Origin: Staphylococcus lutrae
GTDB lineage: Bacteria; Bacillota; Bacilli; Staphylococcales; Staphylococcaceae
Direction of reading: 5' to 3'
DNA length: 64,000 bases
Assembly: GCF_002101335.1 (NCBI RefSeq)
Contig: NZ_CP020773.1
Span: 1,550,001-1,614,000 of the forward strand
Both the position numbers and the translations under genes were made by a program. Under the pieces are notes generated by a model that worked only from the letters and a program-made list of their open reading frames with translations, did no database searches and had not been told where the DNA came from. Below are positions 57,432 to 64,000 of the stretch, piece by piece; the stretch's first letter is position 1; each line of letters starts with the position of its first letter.

Positions 57432-58973
57432 ATGAACAGTCCAAACGAATCAAGATTATTAACTTTTTTTACTGACAAAAAGAAAGATCCATCTTATACG
57501 TTAGCTCAAGCGATTGGGCTCGTACTCGGGCCACTACTTTTCGTATTGATTTCACTTTTTGTACGACCAGATGATTTATCATTCAAAGGGGTTTACGTTC
57601 TAGCGATAACTGCTTGGATTGCGATTTGGTGGATTACAGAGGCGATTCCCATTCCAGCGACAAGTTTATTGCCACTTGTCTTGTTACCGTTGGGACATGT
57701 CATGAACAGTGCGACAGTATCCGCACAATATGGAAATGATATTATTTATCTTTTCTTAGGTGGTTTTATTTTGGCCATTGCGATGGAACGCTGGGATTTA
57801 CATACACGGATTGCTCTCACGATTATTAGCAGTATTGGTACAAGCACTGGGCGCATTTTACTTGGTTTTATGGTTGCAACAGGTGGTTTATCGATGTTTG
57901 TATCGAATACTGCTGCGGTAATGATTATGATTCCGATTGGTTTAGCGATTGTAAAAGAAGCTAATGCATTGAAAACTGAAGCGGATAGTGATGAAAGTAT
58001 TCAAAAGTTTGAACGTTCACTGGTGCTCGGTATCGGTTATGCCGGCACTATTGGGGGCTTGGGTACTCTTATTGGCACGCCACCGCTCATCATTTTAAAA
58101 GGCCAATATGCGACAAACTTTGGTGGCGAACTGAGCTTTGCGAAATGGATGATTGTCGGTGTACCAACTGTTATTTTACTGCTGTTTTTAGCATGGTTGT
58201 ACTTCAAATTTGTGGCATTTCGTCATGATATGAAAACATTGCCAGGTGGTCAAAAAGTTATTAAAGACAAATTAGATGCTTTAGGTAAAATCAAATACGA
58301 AGAAAAAGTCGTCTTCGTTGTCTTTTTGTTGGCGAGTTTTTTATGGATTTCACGTGAATTTTTACTGTCGAAATGGACTTTTACAGAACTCGTGGCAGAC
58401 GGTACAATTGCGATGTTTGTGTCGATTGTACTATTTTTAATCCCATCCAAACACCAACATCAACGCATTTTAGATTGGTCAGTTGCAAAAGAATTGCCAT
58501 GGGGTGTGCTCATTCTATTCGGTGGGGGCTTGGCATTAGCCAAAGGGATTCAACAAAGTGGTCTTGCAGCGTGGCTTGGTGAACAGATGACGTCATTAAA
58601 GGGCGTAAGTCCACTGGTCATTGTAATCGTGATTACAGTGTTTATTTTATTCTTAACGGAGATCACTTCGAATACGGCGACCGCAACAATGATCTTGCCA
58701 ATACTGGCGACTTTATCAGTAGCAATTGATGTACATCCATTGCTGTTGATGGCACCGGCTGCGATGGCGGCCAACTGTGCCTATATGTTACCAGTCGGTA
58801 CACCACCGAACGCCATTGTTTTTGGTACAGGCAAGATTGAAATTAAAGAAATGGCAGTCAAAGGGTTTGTCATGAACTTAATCAGTATTGTTGTGATTAT
58901 CGTCGTCGTGTACTTTATCATGCCACTTGTGTTAGGAATTGATATTACGCATAGTTTGCCGATTAAAAAATAA
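57432..58973 (+). CDS. sdcS: Sodium/dicarboxylate symporter SdcS
   Basis: DASS-family Na+-coupled importer for succinate, fumarate and malate, 513 residues from ATG 57432, which follows AAAGGGGGG; an upstream extension to 57366 lies in the promoter. It closely follows S. aureus SdcS. The two SNT sodium/substrate motifs are VSNTAAVMIMIP and TSNTATATMILP, each with a partner hairpin (TLIGTPPLI; VGTPPNAI). About 11-12 helices. A cre-like site lies upstream. Confidence 0.93.
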   Translation: MNSPNESRLLTFFTDKKKDPSYTLAQAIGLVLGPLLFVLISLFVRPDDLSFKGVYVLAITAWIAIWWITEAIPIPATSLLPLVLLPLGHVMNSATVSAQYGNDIIYLFLGGFILAIAMERWDLHTRIALTIISSIGTSTGRILLGFMVATGGLSMFVSNTAAVMIMIPIGLAIVKEANALKTEADSDESIQKFERSLVLGIGYAGTIGGLGTLIGTPPLIILKGQYATNFGGELSFAKWMIVGVPTVILLLFLAWLYFKFVAFRHDMKTLPGGQKVIKDKLDALGKIKYEEKVVFVVFLLASFLWISREFLLSKWTFTELVADGTIAMFVSIVLFLIPSKHQHQRILDWSVAKELPWGVLILFGGGLALAKGIQQSGLAAWLGEQMTSLKGVSPLVIVIVITVFILFLTEITSNTATATMILPILATLSVAIDVHPLLLMAPAAMAANCAYMLPVGTPPNAIVFGTGKIEIKEMAVKGFVMNLISIVVIIVVVYFIMPLVLGIDITHSLPIKK

Positions 58974-59013
58974 CAGCACACTTGGAAAATGACAGTCGAA
59001 ATGGAGGATTAAA

Positions 59014-59067
59014 ATGAAATCACTCCGTCCAACCTTGTTTGTTATAGGCAACTGGAAAAGTTACTGA
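59014..59067 (+). CDS. Possible 17-residue peptide
   Basis: ATG 59014 sits 6 bases after a perfect GGAGG and encodes MKSLRPTLFVIGNWKSY before TGA. VIGNWK recalls the N-terminus of triosephosphate isomerase, which suggests either a tiny leftover of a gene or coincidence. A large hairpin follows at once. The excellent binding site is the only support for translation. Confidence 0.3.
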   Translation: MKSLRPTLFVIGNWKSY

Positions 59068-59077
59068 TTTTATAGTG

Positions 59078-59130
59078 AAATAACGAACACCTGACACCAC
59101 GCCATGTCGTGTCAAAAGTGTTCGTTATTT
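59078..59130. repeat. Hairpin element, copy 1
   Basis: AAATAACGAACAC (59078-59090) pairs perfectly with GTGTTCGTTATTT (59118-59130), with an inner TGACAC/GTGTCA pair. It can act as a terminator in both directions, between sdcS and protease 1. A close copy in the opposite orientation is at 62289-62337. Confidence 0.8.
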
Positions 59131-59190
59131 TGATTTGATATCTCTTTCATTAAAATGGCATGATAAATCGCTTTGTACGATGACCTTAAA

Positions 59191-59907
59191 TTAGTCTTTG
59201 TGACTATTAATCCAATCGGCAATGTCTTGGCTAATTGGAAGGACATCGCCTTTTCCACCCGTTTGGGTGATAATAATACCGATAAAGTCATTTGTGTTTT
59301 GTAAAAAGACACCTGAACCCGATTGGCCACCTGTCGTAGGCATGTTTGTACGAAGCACGTTATAAGGAACTTTTTCATAATATTCAACAGTTCCTGTAGT
59401 AAAATACTGCTTGTAACCACTAAGTTTGTACGGATAGCCATACGAATAAACATTTCTTCCTTTAAGGTTAAATAATTCTTCGTCTGAATGGCCGCGCACA
59501 ATTGTATGAATGTTTTTAAGGTAATATTTATAGGCGGATGATTTATCATAGTCTGTTCCTTTAAGAATCGCAATGTCGTATTTATCGTTCAGGAAATATG
59601 AACTGATATTCATATAGCCGAAAGGTGTTTTCAAACCGGACTCACCTGGATAAATCGTTCCTAATGATTTGGGTGAATCGCCGAGACAATGTTTAGCTGT
59701 CACTGCGGTATTCGAGTTAATGATAAGCGCTGAACAGTGCGTTCCTACTGACGGCTCGTATTTGGCATTATATATACTTCTTGGATCTTTTGTTGTATCG
59801 TCGACAACCGTTTGTTTACCTGGATCACTCGCCGCATAAGCGAGCGGTTTTGAAATCGGGAGACAAAGAGTGGCAAGTAATAAAATCAATAATAATACTT
59901 TTTTCAT
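59191..59907 (-). CDS. Secreted trypsin-like serine protease 1
   Basis: S1-fold protease of the V8/Spl/exfoliative-toxin relatives, 238 residues from ATG 59907 (AGAGGTG upstream). The signal peptide ends near residue 25 (PLAYA/ASDPG). Catalytic triad: His73 (TAKHC), Asp111 (KYDIAI), Ser196 (TTGGQSGSG). Cys58 and Cys74 flank the His and could form a disulphide, which V8 and Spl proteases lack. After the Ser, the S1-wall motif reads IGIIIT rather than GIHxx, so the His used for Glu specificity is missing. First of a family of similar genes. Confidence 0.85.
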   Translation of the reverse strand: MKKVLLLILLLATLCLPISKPLAYAASDPGKQTVVDDTTKDPRSIYNAKYEPSVGTHCSALIINSNTAVTAKHCLGDSPKSLGTIYPGESGLKTPFGYMNISSYFLNDKYDIAILKGTDYDKSSAYKYYLKNIHTIVRGHSDEELFNLKGRNVYSYGYPYKLSGYKQYFTTGTVEYYEKVPYNVLRTNMPTTGGQSGSGVFLQNTNDFIGIIITQTGGKGDVLPISQDIADWINSHKD

Positions 59908-60171
59908 GATAAGCACCTCTTTATAAATTAAGTTATACGTATTTTAGTTTAATTACTTAAAAATACAATACAATAAAAAAGTTATCTTTTATTTCGTTAA
60001 TTCTATAATTTTTAATTAATGCAGGCTATAAAGGGATTTGTCGTTAAGTGTCTTTAAAACAAAAGGTCGTATTTTGGTAATTTGCACAATTTCATACATA
60101 TATAAATAGGCGTTGAACCATTGTCTGAGTTTAGTTACATATGACAGTGGTCAATGCCTGTTTTTTGCTGT

Positions 60172-60226
60172 TTGACAATTATGCAGTCCAACTATATAAT
60201 CTGACTATACAGTACAACTATATAGT
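60172..60226 (+). promoter_or_regulatory. PadR promoter with three operator boxes
   Basis: TTGACA (60172-60177) and TATAAT (60195-60200), spacer 17: a consensus promoter. Overlapping and following it are three 10-base boxes spaced exactly 13 bases apart: ACTATATAAT (60191), ACTATACAGT (60204) and ACTATATAGT (60217). The last is a perfect palindrome. This looks like an autoregulatory PadR operator array. Confidence 0.75.
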
Positions 60227-60241
60227 GTGTGGTGAAAATAA

Positions 60242-60574
60242 ATGAAAAAAAGACCTCAACTCGTCCCGTTATCCGAAACAATGCATTACATTTTATTAGC
60301 ATTACGGCAACCGTTGCATGGCTATAGTGTGATGACTTATGTCCAAGAGTTAAGTTTAGGGCAAGTACAAATTGCTGCTGGAACATTATACGGGGCGATA
60401 GAAAATTTAAGTAAACATGGCTATATTCAAATGATTAGCGATCCGAAAGAACGACGCAAAGTGTACCAAATCACAGCACGAGGCGAAGAAATTTTGAAAC
60501 TTGAAACAGAACGCTTGCAACATTTAGTGTCACTTTATCAACAAGGAGGGATTTCAGATGAAAATGCATTATAA
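60242..60574 (+). CDS. PadR-family regulator
   Basis: 110-residue winged-helix repressor. N-terminal LSETMHYILLALRQPLHGYSV and the wing AAGTLYGAIENLSKHGYI are PadR hallmarks; the C-terminal helix (ILKLETERLQHLVSLYQQ) is the dimerisation segment. It begins 16 bases after three operator boxes, suggesting autoregulation. It overlaps the DUF2812 gene by 17 bases, the usual PadR-DUF2812 pairing, in which the membrane partner and ligand are not understood. Confidence 0.9.
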   Translation: MKKRPQLVPLSETMHYILLALRQPLHGYSVMTYVQELSLGQVQIAAGTLYGAIENLSKHGYIQMISDPKERRKVYQITARGEEILKLETERLQHLVSLYQQGGISDENAL

Positions 60575-61163
60575 AAAGTGGAATTGTTTTTTTGATCCTC
60601 TCAAAGAAGAACGATGGCTTAATGACCAACTTCAACAAGGCTATCGTTTAGCCAAAGTATCAGTTTTTGGCAATTATTATTTCGAAAAGACCGATGAATC
60701 GCATATCGTACGCTTAGATTATCAAGAGATTTATAGCCGCCAAAAAATGAATGATTATCTTGCTTTATATGAATCATTTGGTTGGGAGCATGTACATGGT
60801 TATCGCGGCGGTTGTACGAATCAATATTGGATGAAAGCAGGTGACAAGACAGAAGTGTTGTTTTCTGATCGAGAGTCTTTAAGCAATTATTATAACCGTT
60901 GGCTGAAATATTTGAATGGTATGTTTTTAGTGTTTTTCATATTATTCATGACAAATTTAACGCAAAGCCATTTCAAATGGGACATATTCTTAACTCCAGG
61001 ACTATGGGAGAAGGAAGGTGCTGAATTTTGGTTTGCATACTTGTTTGAACTCCCTTTTGCGATGATGCGTATCGTCGGTCATTTCATTTATTTGCTTTTC
61101 TTAATACCGCTATTTGTCGTGTATTATAAATTCAAAAAGAAATTGAAAGTACTCAGTGTGTAA
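60558..61163 (+). CDS. DUF2812 membrane protein
   Basis: 201 residues from ATG 60558, 7 bases after GGAGGG. The soluble N-terminal part (KKWNCFFDPLKEERWLNDQL and then a beta-rich region) is the DUF2812 domain. Two helices follow at about residues 120-137 and 160-190, with a basic C-terminus. Function unknown; the family is almost always cotranscribed with a PadR gene and may be its sensor or target. Confidence 0.85.
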   Translation: MKMHYKKWNCFFDPLKEERWLNDQLQQGYRLAKVSVFGNYYFEKTDESHIVRLDYQEIYSRQKMNDYLALYESFGWEHVHGYRGGCTNQYWMKAGDKTEVLFSDRESLSNYYNRWLKYLNGMFLVFFILFMTNLTQSHFKWDIFLTPGLWEKEGAEFWFAYLFELPFAMMRIVGHFIYLLFLIPLFVVYYKFKKKLKVLSV

Positions 61164-61243
61164 GAAAAAGTAATGCATGCATGTTTTTTATACGTGAAAT
61201 AGCATGAAACATGTGTTTAAATGACAGTTGACGACATAACGAA

Positions 61244-61274
61244 GAGGCTGGTTGTAATGCGCCAGCCTCGTTTT
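61244..61274. terminator. Terminator between DUF2812 and protease 2
   Basis: GAGGCTGG pairs perfectly with CCAGCCTC around 10 bases, followed by GTTTT. It lies between convergent genes. A related GAGGCTGG hairpin is at 62166-62195. Confidence 0.7.
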
Positions 61275-61300
61275 GGGCGAATAAGACAAAGGATAAAATA

Positions 61301-62011
61301 CTAATTTGCGTTTTTGTTAACCCAGTCCGCGATTTGTTGCGTAAAAGGGAGGAAATTACCTTCAAATTTTTCTGTTCTTGTGATAATGATACCGACGAAT
61401 TCACCATCTTTTAGGAAAACACCGGATCCGGATTGCCCTTCATACGTAGGTAATGATGTATGAACAAAAGCAACATCTTTATAATAATAATAAATACTAC
61501 CATCACTGCGATATTGCTTGTAACCACTAAACTTGTAAGGGTAACCATATGAGTATACGTCAAGTCCCGTAATAGCATATAATTTTTCATCTGAAAGAGC
61601 TGTAACAGGTGTCTTGAATGATTTAATATAGTAATGATAGGCGCGACTTTGGTCTTTTTCAGTTCCTTTCAATATCGCAATATCATAGTTCGGGTTTGGA
61701 ATATAGGTACTAACATCCATATAACCAAAAGGGGTACTCAACCCTGACTCGCCCGGATAAATTTTGCCGTTATATGTCGTAGGATGATCCCCACCACAAT
61801 GTTTGGCGGTTAATGCGACAGTTGGTGAAATGAGGATGGCCGTACAATGTGAGTGGTTCGCAGCCTCGTATTTAGCAGTATATTTGCTGTGCGTGTCCTT
61901 AACTGTATCTGAGACAATCTCTTGTGTTCCTTTTTTGGCATAAGCAGTATCGACAGGTAACAGGATAAAACATACTAGTGTCACTAAAAATAGAAATCGT
62001 AATTTTTGCAT
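61301..62011 (-). CDS. Secreted trypsin-like serine protease 2
   Basis: 236 residues from ATG 62011 (AAAGGAGTGATC upstream). The signal peptide ends near residue 25 (DTAYA/KKGT). Triad His71 (TAKHC), Asp110 (NYDIAI), Ser194 (EGQSGSG); Cys56 and Cys72 flank the His. It is the more divergent member: it has YEGQSGSG instead of TTGGQSGSG, like the truncated copy 4. The S1 wall reads VGIIITRTE. It is separated from copy 1 by the padR operon, so the cluster was either interrupted or assembled by several duplications. Confidence 0.85.
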   Translation of the reverse strand: MQKLRFLFLVTLVCFILLPVDTAYAKKGTQEIVSDTVKDTHSKYTAKYEAANHSHCTAILISPTVALTAKHCGGDHPTTYNGKIYPGESGLSTPFGYMDVSTYIPNPNYDIAILKGTEKDQSRAYHYYIKSFKTPVTALSDEKLYAITGLDVYSYGYPYKFSGYKQYRSDGSIYYYYKDVAFVHTSLPTYEGQSGSGVFLKDGEFVGIIITRTEKFEGNFLPFTQQIADWVNKNAN

Positions 62012-62165
62012 ATGATCACTCCTTTAATAGATGTTATTTAATATATTAAAGGAATAACTTTAAAAATTTATGAAAAAATAAATATGTGTAATTACAAAGT
62101 GACAAGAGATTATTGCATGGCACTTCGATGTGTAAGTTTATTTGCATTTAAATCATGACATGAAT

Positions 62166-62195
62166 AAGAGGCTGGAGATGCGATGCCAACCTCTT
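62166..62195 (-). terminator. Terminator after the protease remnant
   Basis: AAGAGGCTGG pairs with CCAACCTCTT (one mismatch) around 10 bases. It is placed as the terminator of the broken protease gene at 62225. Confidence 0.6.
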
Positions 62196-62224
62196 TGTGC
62201 GTGAGTGACCTATGTACTGTTAAT

Positions 62225-62288
62225 TATGAATTGTCGTTAATCCAGTTGGCGATTTCTTCTGTAAATGGGAGGACATCCCCTTTGTAAT
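62225..62288 (-). pseudogene. C-terminal remnant of another serine protease
   Basis: The minus strand encodes GDVLPFTEEIANWINDNS and a stop, nearly identical to the last residues of protease 4. Upstream, at 62289, the homology ends exactly at the edge of hairpin copy 2, so the rest of the gene has been lost or replaced. It shows that a further family member once stood here. Confidence 0.8.
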
Positions 62289-62337
62289 ATAACGAACACT
62301 TTTGACACGACGTTGTGTGGTGTCGAGTGTTCGTTAT
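62289..62337. repeat. Hairpin element, copy 2
   Basis: ATAACGAACACT (62289-62300) pairs perfectly with AGTGTTCGTTAT (62326-62337), with inner GACAC/GTGTC. It matches the reverse complement of copy 1 (59078-59130) almost throughout, including TTTTGACACGAC. It directly abuts the protease remnant. Confidence 0.8.
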
Positions 62338-62526
62338 TTCGTGCGTTGTGATAAAAAGAGGAGGTTAAGAGCATCTGTTATAGATAAATGTGTATGCAAT
62401 TGAACTAAGGAAAACAGGAAGACATGATGGATAGTTCAACTTGAGACGACATATTTTATCTTCTTCATATAATTGGTCATGGCAGGTATCAAAAGGTTTA
62501 AAGCCAATTGGCTTAAGGACATCGGT

Positions 62527-63246
62527 TTAATTTGTGTTCTGATTAATCCAATTAGCAATTTCTTGGCTAATTGGAAGTACATTCGCTTGTCCGTTTGGTG
62601 TTGCTGTAATAATGATACCAATGAGTTGATCGTTTTCTTGTAAAAAGACGCCAGATCCGGATTGTCCGCCTGTCGCTGGCATTGTTGTACGGAGAACGTT
62701 ATGAGGGGTTTTCTCATAAAATTCAACCGTGCCTGTACTCAAGTATTGCTTATAGCCACTGAATTGGTACGGATAGCCATATGAATATATCTTTTTTCCT
62801 TTAAGTTTATCTAATTCGTCGTCTGTCAATCCTTTTACTTCAGTTTTAATATTCTTAAGGTAGTATTTATAGGCGGACGACTTGTCATTATCGGTGCCTT
62901 TGAGAATAGCAATGTCATATGTGGAATGAGGGATATAGGTACGGATATTCATGTAACCGAACGGTGTTTGTAGACCTGATTCACCTGGGTAAATCGTTCC
63001 AAACGATGAGGGGGAAGGACCAAGGCAATGTTTAACAGTCAGTGCGGCACTTGATGTGAGCAAAACAGATGAGCAATGTGTTCCTACTGATGGTTCGTAT
63101 TTGGCATTGTATTTACTTTTTGGATCTTTCGTTGTATCATCGACGACGGTTTGTTTGCCTGGATCACTCGTCGCATATGAAAGAGACTTTGAAGCGGGTA
63201 AACCAAGGATGACGAATAACAAAATCAAGAGTAATGTTTTTTTCAT
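62527..63246 (-). CDS. Secreted trypsin-like serine protease 3
   Basis: 239 residues from ATG 63246 (GAGGTGCTTACC upstream). It is the closest relative of protease 1: same signal-peptide style (SLSYA/TSDPGKQTVVDDTTKD), His73, Asp111, Ser196, Cys58/Cys74, and IGIIIT at the S1 wall. The residue before the catalytic His-Cys differs slightly (TVKHC for TAKHC). The two genes also share upstream leader sequence (GCACCTC on the plus strand), so they are recent duplicates. Confidence 0.85.
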   Translation of the reverse strand: MKKTLLLILLFVILGLPASKSLSYATSDPGKQTVVDDTTKDPKSKYNAKYEPSVGTHCSSVLLTSSAALTVKHCLGPSPSSFGTIYPGESGLQTPFGYMNIRTYIPHSTYDIAILKGTDNDKSSAYKYYLKNIKTEVKGLTDDELDKLKGKKIYSYGYPYQFSGYKQYLSTGTVEFYEKTPHNVLRTTMPATGGQSGSGVFLQENDQLIGIIITATPNGQANVLPISQEIANWINQNTN

Positions 63247-63274
63247 GGTAAGCACCTCGTATAAATGGGATTAT

Positions 63275-63391
63275 ATGAATGATATCGATAAAGTACAGCT
63301 AGACCCTCTAAAATCAAAACAAGCATTTGAGAGATTTACACAATCGTACATCAAGCGTTACAAGTATGAATCGTATAGAGTTCGCTCGTGA
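63275..63391 (+). CDS. Possible 38-residue peptide or gene remnant
   Basis: A plus-strand frame from ATG 63275 reads like real protein (KVQLDPLKSKQAFERFTQSY, then IKRYKYESYRVRS), with no recognised family. It has no clear ribosome binding site and lies between proteases 3 and 4. It is more likely the surviving 3' end of a lost gene than a working peptide. Confidence 0.3.
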   Translation: MNDIDKVQLDPLKSKQAFERFTQSYIKRYKYESYRVRS

Positions 63392-63402
63392 TATTAGGAA
63401 GC

Positions 63403-63438
63403 GACCGTAGATAAAGGTCAACGCCTTTATCTACGGTC
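63403..63438. terminator. Perfect 15-base-pair hairpin downstream of protease 4
   Basis: GACCGTAGATAAAGG pairs without mismatch with CCTTTATCTACGGTC around TCAACG. No T tract follows on either strand. Position suggests an end-of-gene structure for protease 4. Confidence 0.5.
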
Positions 63439-63462
63439 CAGCAATGAACAACGTCAGGATTA

Positions 63463-64000
63463 CTAATTCGCATTGTCGTTAATCCAGTTGGCGATTTCTT
63501 CTGTAAATGGGAGGACATTTGCTTCGTCTTTTTGTGTCTTCCCTGTCATAATACCAATGAATTGACCACTTTTTAAGAAAACACCAGATCCCGATTGACC
63601 TTCGTAAGCAGGCAACGTCGTACTTAAGAGAGGAAGATATTGACTAAAATGAGTGATTTCACCATCACTGCGATATTGTTTAAACACCCCTTCCTTGTAA
63701 GGGTAGCCATAGGAATATACTGCTTTATTAACGAAACTGTTAAATGTCTCAGTTGTATAACCTGTCACTTTTGTTTTAAATTTTCCGATATAGTATTTGT
63801 AGAATTTATCTTGATCCCTATCAATCCCTTTAATGACTGCGATATCATATTTGGGATGTGGAATGTAGTATCGAATATTCATATACCCGAAAGGTGTCTG
63901 TAATCCTGACGCACCTGGATATATCGTACCGGCGGGAGACATAGATTTAGTTCCACCGCAATGTTGCGCAGTTATTGCAGCAGTTGATGAAATAAGAATC
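63463..64000 (-). CDS. Secreted trypsin-like serine protease 4, 5' end cut by the window
   Basis: The frame stays open to the window end; 178 codons are present. The catalytic His lies in TAQHCGG near 63961, Asp in KYDIAVIKG, Ser in YEGQSGSG; the S1 wall reads IGIMTGKT, again without His. Cys after the His is kept. It belongs with protease 2 by the YEGQSGSG motif. The signal peptide and first Cys are beyond the window. An ATG at 63942 is internal and not the start. Confidence 0.85.
   Translation of the reverse strand, partial: ILISSTAAITAQHCGGTKSMSPAGTIYPGASGLQTPFGYMNIRYYIPHPKYDIAVIKGIDRDQDKFYKYYIGKFKTKVTGYTTETFNSFVNKAVYSYGYPYKEGVFKQYRSDGEITHFSQYLPLLSTTLPAYEGQSGSGVFLKSGQFIGIMTGKTQKDEANVLPFTEEIANWINDNAN

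Noticed and set aside
63056..63391. 111-codon plus-strand frame over the protease 3 signal region
   Set aside because: The first two thirds are antisense to protease 3; only the last 38 codons after 63275 look protein-like and are listed separately.

Overview
The window is Staphylococcus chromosome. The order rpoB-rpoC-L7Ae-like-rpsL-rpsG-fusA-tuf, then M20 peptidase, kbl/tdh and ilvE, and later vraA/vraB/vraC, pdxK-ung, lipL-pta-chdC and sdcS, is the Staphylococcus aureus-type backbone. A chromosomal sphingomyelinase (beta-haemolysin) gene between ilvE and a HAD hydrolase, a cluster of secreted trypsin-like proteases, and Asp-Ala (rather than Ser-Asp) wall-protein repeats point to a veterinary, coagulase-positive or -variable species (S. 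intermedius group or S. schleiferi/coagulans type). That species call is inference. No rRNA, tRNA, CRISPR array, prophage or intact insertion sequence was seen.

Layout. 1-12.3 kb: transcription/translation core (RNA polymerase beta and beta', L7Ae-like protein, S12, S7, EF-G, EF-Tu), closed by a strong terminator. 12.3-17.3 kb: amino-acid metabolism (M20 amidohydrolase, threonine degradation pair Kbl/Tdh, IlvE). 17.4-18.4 kb: sphingomyelinase, carrying a near-perfect copy of the attachment core used by beta-haemolysin-converting phages. 18.7-24.1 kb: HAD phosphatases, two deoxynucleoside kinases, TadA and an MFS transporter.

24.2-32.5 kb is an accessory island. It holds a 5' group II intron remnant joined to a truncated CPBP protease, the remains of an Sdp-type killing-peptide locus (SdpI plus a short SdpA), a wall-anchored protein that is almost entirely Asp-Ala repeat, and an apparently complete lactococcin-972-like bacteriocin operon (precursor, seven-helix DUF1430 protein, ABC ATPase).

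32.6-49 kb returns to backbone: FolE2, bacillithiol deacetylase BshB2 with YojF, an amino-sugar operon (RpiR regulator, PTS EIICB, NanE, NagB), a PanE-like reductase, the vra acyl-CoA ligase/thiolase group, PdxK, Ung and small neighbours, an amino-acid permease and a GNAT acetyltransferase. 49.2-59 kb: a TetR-controlled EmrA/EmrB-type efflux pair, LipL-Pta, coproheme decarboxylase, a split ThrE exporter, a possible relic of a type I toxin locus, and the SdcS dicarboxylate transporter.

59-64 kb: three full-length genes for related secreted serine proteases, a fourth running off the window end, and a C-terminal scrap of another. They are interleaved with a PadR/DUF2812 operon that has a three-box operator, and with a hairpin element present twice in opposite orientation. 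The proteases share a cysteine pair around the catalytic His and lack the His expected in a Glu-specific S1 pocket.

The best candidates for a second look are the lactococcin-972-like operon and the decayed Sdp/CPBP locus in the same island, the stalk-only Asp-Ala surface protein, the protease family with its mobile-looking hairpin, and the small toxin-like frames between thrE and sdcS.
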